Translations under genes and position numbers: made by a program
Notes under the pieces: model-generated
Seen by the model: only the letters and a program-made list of their open reading frames with translations
What the model was told of the DNA's origin: nothing
The model's database searches: none
From: Hyphomicrobium denitrificans 1NES1
GTDB lineage: Bacteria; Pseudomonadota; Alphaproteobacteria; Rhizobiales; Hyphomicrobiaceae
Reading direction: 5' to 3'
DNA: 64,000 bases
NCBI RefSeq assembly: GCF_000230975.2
Contig: NC_021172.1
Span: 2,480,001-2,544,000 of the forward strand
Shown here: in pieces, positions 1 to 8,451 of the stretch
Layout of the letters: each line of letters starts with the position of its first letter
Numbering within the stretch: position 1 is the first letter of the stretch

Positions 1-1
1 G

Positions 2-247
2 CCGGTAACCGGCCAAGAACACGGCCATGAGCAGCCGCCCCCGCAAGCTGCGGGCGACTCACCGCCGAAGACCGTGCAGGAGATGGTTGAAAAGAGCCCG
101 GTTTCCGCGAGCCTCGCTGAGACGCAAAAGACCGCGGGTAATGCAGCGAAGTCGGCCGGCACCGCTCTCGAAAAAGCAGGCTCCGCAGTCGGATCTGCAG
201 CGAAGACGTCGTGGAAGTGCCTCTCCTCGTTCTTCTCGAACTGCTGA
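2..247 (+). CDS. Hypothetical protein, C-terminal 81 residues (5' end outside window)
   Basis: An open frame enters the window at base 2 and stops at TGA 245-247. The visible part is rich in Pro, Ala, Ser and Lys, with a helical Ala/Lys/Ser stretch (residues about 35-65) and a short Cys-containing end (WKCLSSFFSNC). Codon use fits the neighbourhood, since most third positions are G or C. The composition suggests a low-complexity or surface-exposed tail, but I recognise no family. The frame that overlaps it from base 27 is Arg-rich and looks like a shadow. No function is proposed. Confidence 0.55.
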   Translation, partial: PVTGQEHGHEQPPPQAAGDSPPKTVQEMVEKSPVSASLAETQKTAGNAAKSAGTALEKAGSAVGSAAKTSWKCLSSFFSNC

Positions 248-292
248 GAATCCGCTGCCGCTACGAGCAACCGCCCGCAGCACGCTGCCCGC

Positions 293-565
293 TCAGTGGA
301 CCGAGGAGAGCCACTCGCGCGCGAGTTTTTGCGCCCTGATGATTTCAGTCTTGCTCATATCCCGAGCGAGTTCAAGCCGATACCGCTTGGCTTCGCCATT
401 GCCACGCAGCGCCGAGATATTGAACCACTTGTGAGCTTCGACGAGATCGATCGTCCCGTCGCGTCCCGTGCAAAAGCTGAGGCCGAGTTCAAAGAGCGCG
501 TCATGGTGACCGCCTTGAGCTGCGTATTCCCCAATCTCACGCGAGGACATGTCCATACGCGACAT
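293..565 (-). CDS. Small Sel1-repeat-like protein
   Basis: This 90-residue protein has one clear Sel1-type TPR helix pair, visible in FELGLSFCTGRDG and AHKWFNISALRGNGEA, followed by a charged C-terminal helix (AQKLAREWL). Small single-repeat Sel1 proteins are common in Hyphomicrobiales and are thought to mediate protein contacts; their partners are unknown. The start at 565 is chosen because a GGAGAG ribosome site lies eight bases upstream. The frame is open nine codons further, to 592, but without a comparable site. It is convergent with the partial gene before it and has no obvious operon partner. Confidence 0.7.
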   Translation of the reverse strand: MSRMDMSSREIGEYAAQGGHHDALFELGLSFCTGRDGTIDLVEAHKWFNISALRGNGEAKRYRLELARDMSKTEIIRAQKLAREWLSSVH

Positions 566-985
566 TTTAGTTCTCTCCAATGAGCGCCACAACGCTGGCG
601 AGGGTTTGCGATGGCATCGAGCCTTGTCGACATCTCGCCTTCGCGGCGCGCAATCAGAATTGCAGCGGATGGATGAAATCTCGTAAAAAGCTCCGCAAAA
701 TTGCTGTAATACTTAGGGAAACTTCGTTTCATCGCGGACAAAATTCGGCGAAAAACGGCACATTTCGTCCGAAATGCGGCACGCGGTTACGAGCCCTTAA
801 CGGCGGTTGCTATCTTTGGCTAACCATGTTTTGAATCCGCCGATGAGGCGGGTCCTCCGTCACGCGGGGCGGCGAGACATTCAGCCGGGGTTCAGCCTCT
901 GTTTGGTAACCATGATCGCGTTGACGTGAAACGTCTTCGCCGAGGGGGTTCGGAGGTCCGGGATGGCATGTTCCGGACGAGGGAT
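566..985. other. Intergenic stretch with an operator-like palindrome
   Basis: These 420 bases lie between divergent small genes. No frame in it has convincing codon use. It is locally AT-richer than its surroundings, as promoters often are. It holds a perfect palindrome with 7-base arms and a 2-base centre, CATTTCGTCCGAAATG, at 761-776. No terminator or known riboswitch motif was recognised. Confidence 0.45.
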
Positions 986-1249
986 ATGAAGCAGACATTC
1001 GTTTGCCGTACGCTTGCGCTTGCGAGTTTTCTGGCGTTTGCGGGCTGTGCTCAGGATAGTGGTTCCCGGCCGTCCTATATTGGGCTTTCGGACTTGACTG
1101 CCGCAGAGGCCAGCGCCCTGGCCGCGCCGGCGGAGGCACCGTCGGATGCAACGCGCTACGTGCAGTCGAACAAGGTCCTCAGTGCGATGGCATTCCAGCG
1201 CGTCACTGGCCGCACAATCGACCCTGAGCGTCTGAGCGGGCACGAGTAA
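986..1249 (+). CDS. Small lipoprotein, function unknown
   Basis: The 87-residue product starts with MKQTF and a hydrophobic segment ending in the lipobox FAGC, with the acylated Cys at residue 21, so it should be an envelope lipoprotein. The mature part is about 67 residues with no recognised domain; it contains an Ala-rich helix (LTAAEASALAAPAEAP). The frame is open upstream to 926, but those residues are Arg-rich and would bury the signal peptide, so the ATG at 986 is preferred; an ATG at 968 is the alternative. It ends 6 bases from the convergent GST gene. Confidence 0.65.
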   Translation: MKQTFVCRTLALASFLAFAGCAQDSGSRPSYIGLSDLTAAEASALAAPAEAPSDATRYVQSNKVLSAMAFQRVTGRTIDPERLSGHE

Positions 1250-1255
1250 GTTTTT

Positions 1256-1924
1256 TTACGCTTGCTTGTTGCGCGAAACCTGAGGCTTCCTCAACGCCAA
1301 TCCTCTTGCGACTGAGGGGCGTTCCGCGATGCGCGAGAGCCAACCTTCGATGTTCGGAAATTTTCGAATGTCCTGGCCTAGCTCGGGCCAGACACGTGTC
1401 CACGTAAAATTCGCGATATCGGCAATCGAATACGCACCTGCAATATATTGGCGACCTTGCAGACGCTTTTCGAGGATGCCGAAGAGACGCTCCACCTCTT
1501 TCGTGTAGCGATTGATTGCATAAGGGATCTTTTCAGGCGCTGAGTACCGGAAATGCTCGCATTGCCCTGCCATGGGACCGAGCCCGCCGACGTGCCAGAA
1601 TACCCACTGATCTATCTCGGCCTTGGCGCGTTCGCTTGAGGGGTAAAACGCACCGAACTTGCGGCCGAGGTATTGGAGAATGGCGCCGGATTCAAAAAGC
1701 GACAGCGGTTGCCCATCCGGGCCATCCGGATCGACGATGGCCGGGATACGGTTATTCGGCGAGACGGCGAGGAACTCTGGCGCGAACTGCTCGCCTTTAT
1801 TGATATCTATGAACTCGGCGCGATACGGCGCACCCAGCTCTTCGAGCATGATCGAAATTTTGTATCCGTTCGGCGTCGACCAGAAGTAAAGCGTGATCGT
1901 CTCGTCCAGTCCGTCGTCCTGCAT
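1256..1924 (-). CDS. Glutathione S-transferase, YfcG/Nu-class type
   Basis: This 222-residue protein has an N-terminal thioredoxin fold with the STPNG motif near residues 16-20, the SPNNRIPAIVD turn and the glutathione-binding LFESGAILQYL helix, followed by an all-helical C-terminal domain (VGGLGPMAGQ, ADIANFTW). This pattern matches E. coli YfcG, a Nu-class GST that acts as a glutathione-dependent disulfide reductase using Thr/Asn rather than Tyr or Cys. It should be cytoplasmic. It begins 8 bases after the quinone oxidoreductase stop, so the two are probably co-transcribed and may share a redox or detoxification role; that link is inferred from position. Confidence 0.88.
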   Translation of the reverse strand: MQDDGLDETITLYFWSTPNGYKISIMLEELGAPYRAEFIDINKGEQFAPEFLAVSPNNRIPAIVDPDGPDGQPLSLFESGAILQYLGRKFGAFYPSSERAKAEIDQWVFWHVGGLGPMAGQCEHFRYSAPEKIPYAINRYTKEVERLFGILEKRLQGRQYIAGAYSIADIANFTWTRVWPELGQDIRKFPNIEGWLSRIAERPSVARGLALRKPQVSRNKQA

Positions 1925-1932
1925 GTCCGTCC

Positions 1933-2901
1933 TTATGGAACGAGAATGATGGACCCAGCCGTGCGGCGCGCGGCAAGATCGCGATGGGCTTTGTCCGCTG
2001 CTCTCAAAGCGTAACGATGGTTGACCGCTATCTTTATTTTCCCTGCCAACACCATTGCGAACAACTCTGCCGCGTTCTGCTCAAGATCCTCCCGCTTCGC
2101 GGTATAGGCAAAAAGCGACGGGCGCGTGGCGAAAAGCGAACCCTTCAGGGCCGTTAGCTCGAAAGGAGGAACAGGACCCGACGAGTTGCCGAATGAGACC
2201 CACAGCCCCTTCGGTTTCAGACAATCGAGCGATTTCGGAAATGTGTCCTTGCCGACGGAATCATAGACGACGTCGCAGCCTGCGCCATTCGTCAGCTCGC
2301 TGACGCGCGCGACGAAATCCTCGCGCTTGGTATTGATCGTGTGCGTGCAGCCGTAAGACCTTGCGAGTTCAGCTTTCTCGTCTGTGCTCACCGTCCCGAT
2401 GATCGTCGCTCCAAGCGCTCGAGCCCACTGGCAAACGATCAATCCAACCCCACCCGCCGCGGCATGAAATAGCATGATCGTTTCAGGGCCGACCTTGTAA
2501 GTTTCGCGCAGCAGATACCGGGCCGTCATACCCTGGAGCATCATCGCGGCGGCTGCATCGTAGGAGATGCCGTCCGGGAGCTTAATGAGCTTGTCTGCCG
2601 GAACGCGCCTGACCTCGGCATAAGCTCCCGGAACGCTTCCATAAGCGGCTCTGTCCCCGACCTTGAAGTCTTCGACCTTGGGGCCGACCGCGATCACCTC
2701 GCCCGCTCCCTCGGAGCCGAGAATCGCCGGCAGGCTCGGCAACTTGTAGAGCCCATCACGTTGGTAGATATCGATGAAGTTGACTCCAACGGCGTGTTGC
2801 TTGAGCAAAACCTCGCCTGGCCCCGGCGGGCCAACTTCGACATCCTCGTATGTCAAGACCTCAGGCCCGCCATAGGCGTGAACTCGCACCGCATACGCCA
2901 T
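1933..2901 (-). CDS. NADPH:quinone oxidoreductase (zinc-independent MDR family)
   Basis: The protein has 322 residues. It has the GroES-like N-terminal domain of medium-chain dehydrogenases, with GVNFIDIYQRDGLY and GSEGAGEV, and a Rossmann domain with the nucleotide loop AAAGGVG. The zinc-ligand Cys/His set of alcohol dehydrogenases is absent, as expected for quinone reductases (Qor family). It reduces quinones, or possibly other enones, with NADPH. The start at 2901 follows an AAGGAG site; the longer open frame to 2976 lacks one. It is the first gene of a likely pair with the downstream GST. Confidence 0.88.
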   Translation of the reverse strand: MAYAVRVHAYGGPEVLTYEDVEVGPPGPGEVLLKQHAVGVNFIDIYQRDGLYKLPSLPAILGSEGAGEVIAVGPKVEDFKVGDRAAYGSVPGAYAEVRRVPADKLIKLPDGISYDAAAAMMLQGMTARYLLRETYKVGPETIMLFHAAAGGVGLIVCQWARALGATIIGTVSTDEKAELARSYGCTHTINTKREDFVARVSELTNGAGCDVVYDSVGKDTFPKSLDCLKPKGLWVSFGNSSGPVPPFELTALKGSLFATRPSLFAYTAKREDLEQNAAELFAMVLAGKIKIAVNHRYALRAADKAHRDLAARRTAGSIILVP

Positions 2902-3058
2902 ATCGTGGCTCCTTTTGTGCAGGATCTTCGGTCGGTGGCAGCCTGCAGGCGAATCTCCTCCGGCGCCAACTGGCAATTCGCCGCTTCATGGCGTATTCGC
3001 CACGAGTCTGCCATGCTGACTTTCTACGGCCGTTCGAAACGATAATCTGGAATTTGCT

Positions 3059-3517
3059 TTGAAAATTTTCCAACCTCCCTTGTCCGATTTCAGAAACCTT
3101 CGGCTGCTTGCGGCCCTCGTTTCATGTATCGAACTTGCAGGCTGTGCCGGTGCCCCGGATCCGGCATTCGGCCAGCAGCGGGGCTTGAAGTGCGTCGACG
3201 ACAGCAACGTCTGCATCAGCCAGCGTAAAATGGTCTACGATTCCTACATGACGGATAAAACGCGCGCCTGGATGAAGCAGCCAGCCGGACCTCACGAATA
3301 TGCTTCCGGCGTTCGCCTCATGGCCTACAGCAAGATGCGAAAGGATCTGTCGTGTGAAGAGCTTGCCCGCGCCAAGGAAGAAGCTGACCGTGGTCCTTCA
3401 TCTCTCAGCGGCGGCGCTTATGTCGGGCTCACGTCGGCACAAGTGGCGCGCGGTGCGATGCTCTCGCGGGAGGTGTCGCACGAGCTTGCGAGCGAAATCG
3501 CACGGCGCTGTCGCTAG
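3059..3517 (+). CDS. Lipoprotein, function unknown
   Basis: The 152-residue product has a hydrophobic N-terminal segment ending in the lipobox ELAGC (Cys at about residue 29), so it is predicted to be a lipoprotein. The mature part has three further Cys (in KCVDDSNVC and LSCEE) and a late one in RRCR, which could form disulfides in the periplasm. No domain was recognised. No ATG precedes the signal peptide; the start is a TTG at 3059 or 3080, and neither has a clear ribosome site, so the first residues are uncertain. It is divergent from the Qor gene. Confidence 0.68.
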   Translation: MKIFQPPLSDFRNLRLLAALVSCIELAGCAGAPDPAFGQQRGLKCVDDSNVCISQRKMVYDSYMTDKTRAWMKQPAGPHEYASGVRLMAYSKMRKDLSCEELARAKEEADRGPSSLSGGAYVGLTSAQVARGAMLSREVSHELASEIARRCR

Positions 3518-3622
3518 AGCTCCGATCCTTGAAGAAACATTTCGGTCCCCTATGTGGCCGAGGCGGCGCACGATAAAACACCAATATCCGCACCTCACCC
3601 GCTTCAACGCGAAAGCATTTTC

Positions 3623-4153
3623 ATGAACGTTCAGGATTTCGTCGATACCATCGTTGCGTTCGTTCGGGCCAACGAAGGTTGGACAGGACCTGTTGCATTC
3701 CTTGTCGCATTTCTCGAAAGCTTTTGCTTTCTCTCGATCCTCTGGCCAGGAACCGCAATTTTGATCGGCATATCGGCGCTTCTCGCCAGGAGCGGCGTCG
3801 AGATGAGCATTCTCGGTCCGGCTATCGTTTGGGCTGGCGTCGGCGGTTCGCTAGGCTACGCAGCTTCGTATTGGATCGGGTTCTATTATAAAGACGGCAT
3901 CCGGGAACTCTGGCCGTTCAGTCGTAACCCCGCAATGGTCGATCGAGGCCAAGCCTTTTTCCAAAGGTGGGGCGCAATCGGCGTCTTCCTTGGCCACTTT
4001 TTCGGACCCGTGCGAGCCATCATTCCGGTCGTCGCCGGCATGTACGCAGTGCCGCAGTGGCAGTTTCAACTCGCGAACGTGTCATCGGCGTTCATTTGGG
4101 CTGCAGGTGTTATTGCGCCCACCTATTTCGGGCTGAACTATTTACTCGGATGA
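3623..4153 (+). CDS. DedA-family (SNARE-associated/VTT domain) membrane protein
   Basis: This 176-residue integral membrane protein has the DedA signature: an early helix with FLVAFLESFCFLSILWPG, a glycine-rich GVGGSLGYAASYWIG segment, and the conserved G-x-F-x-G-x-F-x-GPVRA motif at LGHFFGPVRAIIPVVAG. DedA proteins are needed for envelope homeostasis, and some move polyprenyl phosphate or phospholipid across the inner membrane. The ATG at 3623 places the first helix close to the N-terminus. It appears monocistronic. Confidence 0.88.
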   Translation: MNVQDFVDTIVAFVRANEGWTGPVAFLVAFLESFCFLSILWPGTAILIGISALLARSGVEMSILGPAIVWAGVGGSLGYAASYWIGFYYKDGIRELWPFSRNPAMVDRGQAFFQRWGAIGVFLGHFFGPVRAIIPVVAGMYAVPQWQFQLANVSSAFIWAAGVIAPTYFGLNYLLG

Positions 4154-4286
4154 AACGTGGCGACCGCCTGTTGCGAACAACGGTACAGCGGGAGCTTGCG
4201 TCCATAAAGCCGATCCCGTAGAGGAGCGGTTCGATGTTGCGCCGACACCGGCGCTTTCGCAAACCAGCTACGGCCGAGGCCCATCC

Positions 4287-4448
4287 ATGTCAAAGACGTC
4301 TCTCAAGAACATCCAGAAGCAGAAAAAGAAGGCTGGCCGCACCATCCCGCGACCGGCACAGTCGCGAATCCAGGGCAATACCGCAGGTGTCAGGAAGCGT
4401 CTGAAGAAGCTTGCCGGGAAAGCGCGCGCCACGAAGGCTTCCGCCTAA
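4287..4448 (+). CDS. Very small basic protein (53 aa), unknown
   Basis: ATG 4287 to TAA 4446-4448 codes for 53 residues, about a third of them Lys or Arg, with no acidic residue that I can see. It begins MSKTSLKNIQKQKKKAG and has a second basic helix RKRLKKLAGKARATKA. Such composition suggests RNA, ribosome or DNA binding. It resembles no ribosomal protein I can name. It sits alone between the DedA and P450 genes. Codon use (mostly G/C third positions) supports a real gene, but no ribosome site is obvious. Confidence 0.5.
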   Translation: MSKTSLKNIQKQKKKAGRTIPRPAQSRIQGNTAGVRKRLKKLAGKARATKASA

Positions 4449-4556
4449 CAGCGGAACCACTTGAATATCTGGATCTGGTCAGGCTCCGCCTTAGACCCGG
4501 CTGTGCCTGACCGATTGAAATGGCCATAACGCCATGGCTTAGTTGGCGCACGCCAA

Positions 4557-5936
4557 GTGAACGCATTACCGACTTCCGAGACGTTCTATCCCCCGACGGT
4601 GCAGCCGCCCGACCGAGCGCTGTCATTGCCGCGCTTCTTTGCGCGCTTTATCCGAAATCCGCTGCAAGCGTTGCCGCGGTCTGTCTATAGCGAGCCCATC
4701 GTCGCGTACGGCAAGAAACGTCCGCTCGTCACGTGGGTCACCGATCCTGAGCTTATCGAGCGCATCCTTCTCAGAGACGTCGAGCGATTTCCGAAGACGC
4801 CTCTCGACCGCCGCGTGCTGACGCCCATGCTGGGTAATGGCATCCTGACGGCCGAAGGCGACAGTTGGCGCTGGCAGCGAAAAATCGCGAGCCCAATGTT
4901 TCGCTATGCCGAGCTGCTGAGCTACGTGCCGACTATGGTCGAGGCCGCCGAGCAGCTTCTGGAGACATGGAAGCCGCGCGGCCAAAAATTTACGACCGAT
5001 GTCGAAGAAGCGATGACGGAAACGACGTTTTCCGTCATCGCGCGCACGGTGCTGGCGGGGATCGACGAGAACGAGGCCGGTGCGGTCAAACGTTCGGCGC
5101 GCATCTATCTCGATCGTATTTCATGGGAGGTTGCGGCTGCGATTCTGCATTTGCCCGCAACGATGTGGCATCCAGGCAAAGCTAACATGCGATCCTCCGC
5201 CCGGGAGGTTCGTGCGATCGTACAGCACCTGCTCGCACAATGTCGCAAGGCGCGCGGCCCCAATGGCGATCTCGTGGCGCGCATGATCGCCGCTCGCCAT
5301 CCGACGACCGGAGAGCAGATGTCGGACACAGCGATCGTCGACAATCTGACGACGTTTCTATTTGCGGGCCACGAGACGACCGCCAAGGCTTTGACCTGGA
5401 CCCTTTATCTGCTCGCGCGCTCGCCTCAATGGCAGGATCGCCTGCGACATGAGGTGCAGCATGCGATCCTTTCCTCTCAACGCGTCGGACCGGGCACCAT
5501 CGAGCGCTTGCCTCTGACATTGCGCGTCCTGAAAGAAGCTCTGCGCCTCTACCCTCCGGCGCCGGTCATGACGCGGCTGGCGAAGGAGGACACCGACCTC
5601 GCGGGCACACATGTGTCGAGGGGATCTCTCATCGTCATTCCGATTTTCGTGCTGCATCGCCACCGCCGTCTGTGGGACGATCCGGACCGCTTCGATCCGG
5701 ACCGGTTTCTGCCGGAAAACGAAGCGAAATATCCGCGCACGCAATTCATGCCATTCGGCTACGGTCCGCGCATCTGCGTCGGCTCGTCTTTCGCGCTGAT
5801 CGAAGCAACCGCAATTCTTGCAACTTTATTGCAAAGCGCCCGTTTCGAATGGGATGGCCGTCACGTGCCCGAACCCATCAGCCGCGTGACACTCAGGCCG
5901 AAGGGCGGAATGCCGTTGATCGTCAAGGCACTCTAA
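4557..5936 (+). CDS. Cytochrome P450
   Basis: The 459-residue protein carries all P450 landmarks: the I-helix oxygen-binding motif AGHETT (about residues 270-275), the K-helix ExxR in KEALRLYPPAP, the PERF-like DPDRFLPE, and the heme loop FGYGPRICVG with the thiolate Cys near residue 413. There is no membrane anchor and no fused reductase, so it needs separate electron donors, which are not in this window. The substrate is unknown; the general look is that of bacterial fatty-acid or terpenoid hydroxylases. The start is GTG 4557. No pathway partners lie nearby. Confidence 0.93.
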   Translation: MNALPTSETFYPPTVQPPDRALSLPRFFARFIRNPLQALPRSVYSEPIVAYGKKRPLVTWVTDPELIERILLRDVERFPKTPLDRRVLTPMLGNGILTAEGDSWRWQRKIASPMFRYAELLSYVPTMVEAAEQLLETWKPRGQKFTTDVEEAMTETTFSVIARTVLAGIDENEAGAVKRSARIYLDRISWEVAAAILHLPATMWHPGKANMRSSAREVRAIVQHLLAQCRKARGPNGDLVARMIAARHPTTGEQMSDTAIVDNLTTFLFAGHETTAKALTWTLYLLARSPQWQDRLRHEVQHAILSSQRVGPGTIERLPLTLRVLKEALRLYPPAPVMTRLAKEDTDLAGTHVSRGSLIVIPIFVLHRHRRLWDDPDRFDPDRFLPENEAKYPRTQFMPFGYGPRICVGSSFALIEATAILATLLQSARFEWDGRHVPEPISRVTLRPKGGMPLIVKAL

Positions 5937-6092
5937 CGCCCAACAACCGTTTTGGACGTTAGCGTTCCGTTTACCGAGATTAGCAGCCGGCAAATTTTCA
6001 TTTCGCATTTCGCGTATCCGCGTGAGCGGGATCGCAAACACTCGGTGCTATGTTTTGTCGCATTACAATTGCTGCCTCCAAAGGAGAGGCCA

Positions 6093-6236
6093 ATGACAAC
6101 GACAAAATTGCTTTATGCAGTAGCCGCAATCATTCCAGGCGGTTTTATCCTGCTCGCATGCTTTGGAATTCTGCACGTCGTCAGGGTCGGCCTTCAGGAA
6201 CGCAGGCAACGGCAGGTGGCGGGATTTCCCGCCTGA
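6093..6236 (+). CDS. Single-pass small membrane protein (47 aa)
   Basis: ATG 6093 is preceded by a strong ribosome site (AAGGAGAGG, five bases' spacing), which is the main support for this short gene. The 47-residue product is one hydrophobic helix (LLYAVAAIIPGGFILLACFG) followed by a basic cytoplasmic end (RVGLQERRQRQ), so it should be an inner-membrane protein with its C-terminus inside. No family is recognised. It ends 26 bases from the convergent gatB. Confidence 0.65.
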   Translation: MTTTKLLYAVAAIIPGGFILLACFGILHVVRVGLQERRQRQVAGFPA

Positions 6237-6262
6237 GCACGCGGCTCCTTGCCGGGTGAGCG

Positions 6263-7744
6263 TTAGATCCCGAGCTTGGCCTTCAGGATCTCATTGACCG
6301 CCGCAGGATTGGCTTTGCCGCCTGTTGCCTTCATGACCTGACCGACGAACCATCCAAGCATCGAAGGCTTAGCTTTCGCCTGCTCGACCTTGTCGGGATT
6401 GGAAGCGATGATCGCGTCGACCGCCTTTTCGATGGCGCCGGTATCGGTCACCTGCTTCATGCCGCGCTTGTCGACGATCTCGGCAGGGTCTCCGCCTTCC
6501 ATCCAGACGATCTCGAAAAGATCCTTTGCGATCTTTCCCGAAATTGCATTCGATGAAATGAGATCGACGATGGCGCCGAGCTGCTGAGCCGACATGGGGC
6601 AAGTCTCGATGTCCTTGCCTTCCTTGTTCAGGCGGCCGAAGAGCTCGTTGATGACCCAGTTCGCCGCGAGCTTGCCGTCACGGCCGTTGGCGACGCTCTC
6701 GAAGTAATCGGCCGACGAGCGCTCGGCCACGAGCACGTCGGCGTCGTAGGCCGATAAACCGAATGCTTTCATGAAGCGCGCGCGCTTTTCATCAGGAAGC
6801 TCCGGCAACTCCGATTTGAGACCTTCTACGTAATCCTGCGTCAGTTCGAGCGGCAACAGGTCGGGATCAGGGAAGTAGCGATAGTCGTGCGCTTCTTCCT
6901 TCGAGCGCATCGAGCGCGTTTCGCCCTTTGCGGAATCGAACAGCCGCGTTTCCTGATCGATGGTGCCGCCATCCTCGATGATATCGATCTGGCGGCGGGC
7001 TTCCGCTTCGATCGCCTGCCCGATGAAACGAATTGAGTTGACGTTTTTGATTTCGCATCGCGTGCCGAGCTTATCGCCAGGCTTGCGGACCGACACGTTG
7101 ACGTCAGCGCGCAGGTTGCCTTTCTCCATGTCGCCATCGCAGGTACCGAGGTAACGGAGGATGCTGCGCAGTTTCGTGACGTAGGCCTGAGCCTGCTTCG
7201 ACGATCTGAGATCGGGTTTCGAGACGATCTCCATCAGCGCGACGCCCGAGCGATTGAGGTCGACGTAGGAATAATCCGGGTGCTGGTCGTGCAGCGATTT
7301 TCCTGCATCCTGTTCGAGGTGCAAGCGCTCGATGCCGACCCTCATTGTTTCGCCGTCGGCGTCGATCTCGACCTCGCCTTCGCCGACCACGGGTTGTTTA
7401 TACTGCGAGATCTGATAGCCCTGCGGCAGATCCGGATAAAAGTAGTTCTTGCGATCGAAGACGCTCTTCAAATTGATCTCAGCCTTGAGACCGAGACCGG
7501 TGCGGATCGCCTGCGCGACGCACTCCTTGTTGATGACGGGGAGCATTCCCGGCATCGCCGCATCGACCAGCGAGACATGGCTGTTCGGCTCAGCGCCGAA
7601 TGCTGTCGAAGCGCCGGAAAACAGCTTCGCGTTCGAAGCGACCTGAGCGTGAACCTCCATGCCGATGATGACTTCCCAATCGCCGGTGGCGCCCGCGATA
7701 AGGTTGTTCGGTTTGGATTTCACAGCGACTTTCTGAGAACTCAT
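6263..7744 (-). CDS. gatB: Asp-tRNA(Asn)/Glu-tRNA(Gln) amidotransferase subunit B
   Basis: GatB is the kinase/transferase and tRNA-binding subunit of GatCAB, which converts misacylated Glu-tRNA(Gln) and Asp-tRNA(Asn) to the correct amide forms. The 493-residue length is standard. It opens with the family's [12 protein letters not shown], carries the cradle-domain [14 protein letters not shown] and the RADVNVSVR stretch, and ends in a YqeY-like helical tail ([17 protein letters not shown]). ATG 7744 follows a GGAG site. It is the last gene of the gatC-gatA cluster but is separated from gatA by two unrelated genes. Confidence 0.97.
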   Translation of the reverse strand: MSSQKVAVKSKPNNLIAGATGDWEVIIGMEVHAQVASNAKLFSGASTAFGAEPNSHVSLVDAAMPGMLPVINKECVAQAIRTGLGLKAEINLKSVFDRKNYFYPDLPQGYQISQYKQPVVGEGEVEIDADGETMRVGIERLHLEQDAGKSLHDQHPDYSYVDLNRSGVALMEIVSKPDLRSSKQAQAYVTKLRSILRYLGTCDGDMEKGNLRADVNVSVRKPGDKLGTRCEIKNVNSIRFIGQAIEAEARRQIDIIEDGGTIDQETRLFDSAKGETRSMRSKEEAHDYRYFPDPDLLPLELTQDYVEGLKSELPELPDEKRARFMKAFGLSAYDADVLVAERSSADYFESVANGRDGKLAANWVINELFGRLNKEGKDIETCPMSAQQLGAIVDLISSNAISGKIAKDLFEIVWMEGGDPAEIVDKRGMKQVTDTGAIEKAVDAIIASNPDKVEQAKAKPSMLGWFVGQVMKATGGKANPAAVNEILKAKLGI

Positions 7745-7800
7745 CCGTCGTCTCCAGTCTCACGCAGCGCCATCGCGATCAACGGCCTGCGAGACAATTT

Positions 7801-8100
7801 CTAATCGGGTTTGCGCTTCATCAGGTAACCTGCGCCCGCATAGACGAAGCCGGCAACAAGCGAGATGATGAAAACACCCACAACCGAGCGCCCAAGCGTC
7901 GGCGCATCCCATAATCGGAAGAAGGTCGCCACGTAGAGCACGGCGACACCGGCAACCGCGCCGGCAAAGGCTGCGATCATCAGCTTGCTCTTGTCGTCAG
8001 CTCGTTGGCCCATCATGAACGCGACGACAATCGTCGCCGGATTGAGAATTCCGTAAAGCAGAACCTCGACCAACGGTACGGTCTGTTCGAAGTCAGGCAC
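7801..8100 (-). CDS. Small inner-membrane protein, unknown
   Basis: This 99-residue protein has three predicted membrane helices (around residues 10-30, 40-62 and 72-92) and a basic tail LMKRKPD. No family is recognised with confidence. It starts at GTG 8100 and overlaps the end of the chorismate-mutase-like gene by 8 bases, which points to translational coupling. The position between a chorismate-mutase-like gene and gatB is not explained by any known pathway. Confidence 0.65.
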   Translation of the reverse strand: MPDFEQTVPLVEVLLYGILNPATIVVAFMMGQRADDKSKLMIAAFAGAVAGVAVLYVATFFRLWDAPTLGRSVVGVFIISLVAGFVYAGAGYLMKRKPD

Positions 8101-8446
8101 TGCCGTTATCTCCGCTTTTTGCTTTGGCGGCTTCCTGCGCCTGCCGAAGCTTCTCTTCTTCGAACTGGACGAACCAGCCGATCATGTTGCGCCATTGAGC
8201 GCCGACCATATCGATCATTTCCGGCGGCATGTTCTTGTCAGCCGCCCGCGCCTTGACGCGATCGATGACCTGTTGGATGCGCCACTGAACGACGGCGCCT
8301 TCCTGCGTCGTCATTTTCAGCTGCCAGGCGCGATCGACATATCCGTACCGCTCGGCAATGAGATCGACGAGCGCCGCATCGATGCGGTCGATCTCGCTAC
8401 GCACTTGGGACATGTCGGCGCATTCCCACGGCCGTTTCGGATCCAT
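8093..8446 (-). CDS. Chorismate-mutase-like (AroQ fold) protein
   Basis: The 117-residue product has the all-helical AroQ pattern: MSQVRSEIDRIDAALVDLIA with Arg and Asp as in helix 1 of type II chorismate mutases, then the LIAERYGYVDRAWQLK helix and a C-terminal helix with MIGWFVQFEEEKLRQ. Chorismate mutase converts chorismate to prephenate for Phe/Tyr; some members act as isochorismate-pyruvate lyases. ATG 8446 is preferred, five bases after the gatA stop; a GTG at 8470 is an alternative. It lies inside the gat operon with no other aromatic-pathway gene nearby, so its reaction is not certain. Confidence 0.75.
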   Translation of the reverse strand: MDPKRPWECADMSQVRSEIDRIDAALVDLIAERYGYVDRAWQLKMTTQEGAVVQWRIQQVIDRVKARAADKNMPPEMIDMVGAQWRNMIGWFVQFEEEKLRQAQEAAKAKSGDNGSA

Positions 8447-8451
8447 CGTCT

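Noticed and set aside
580..834. 84-residue frame upstream of the lipoprotein
   Set aside because: Poor codon use, many Cys/Arg/Trp, and no ribosome site.
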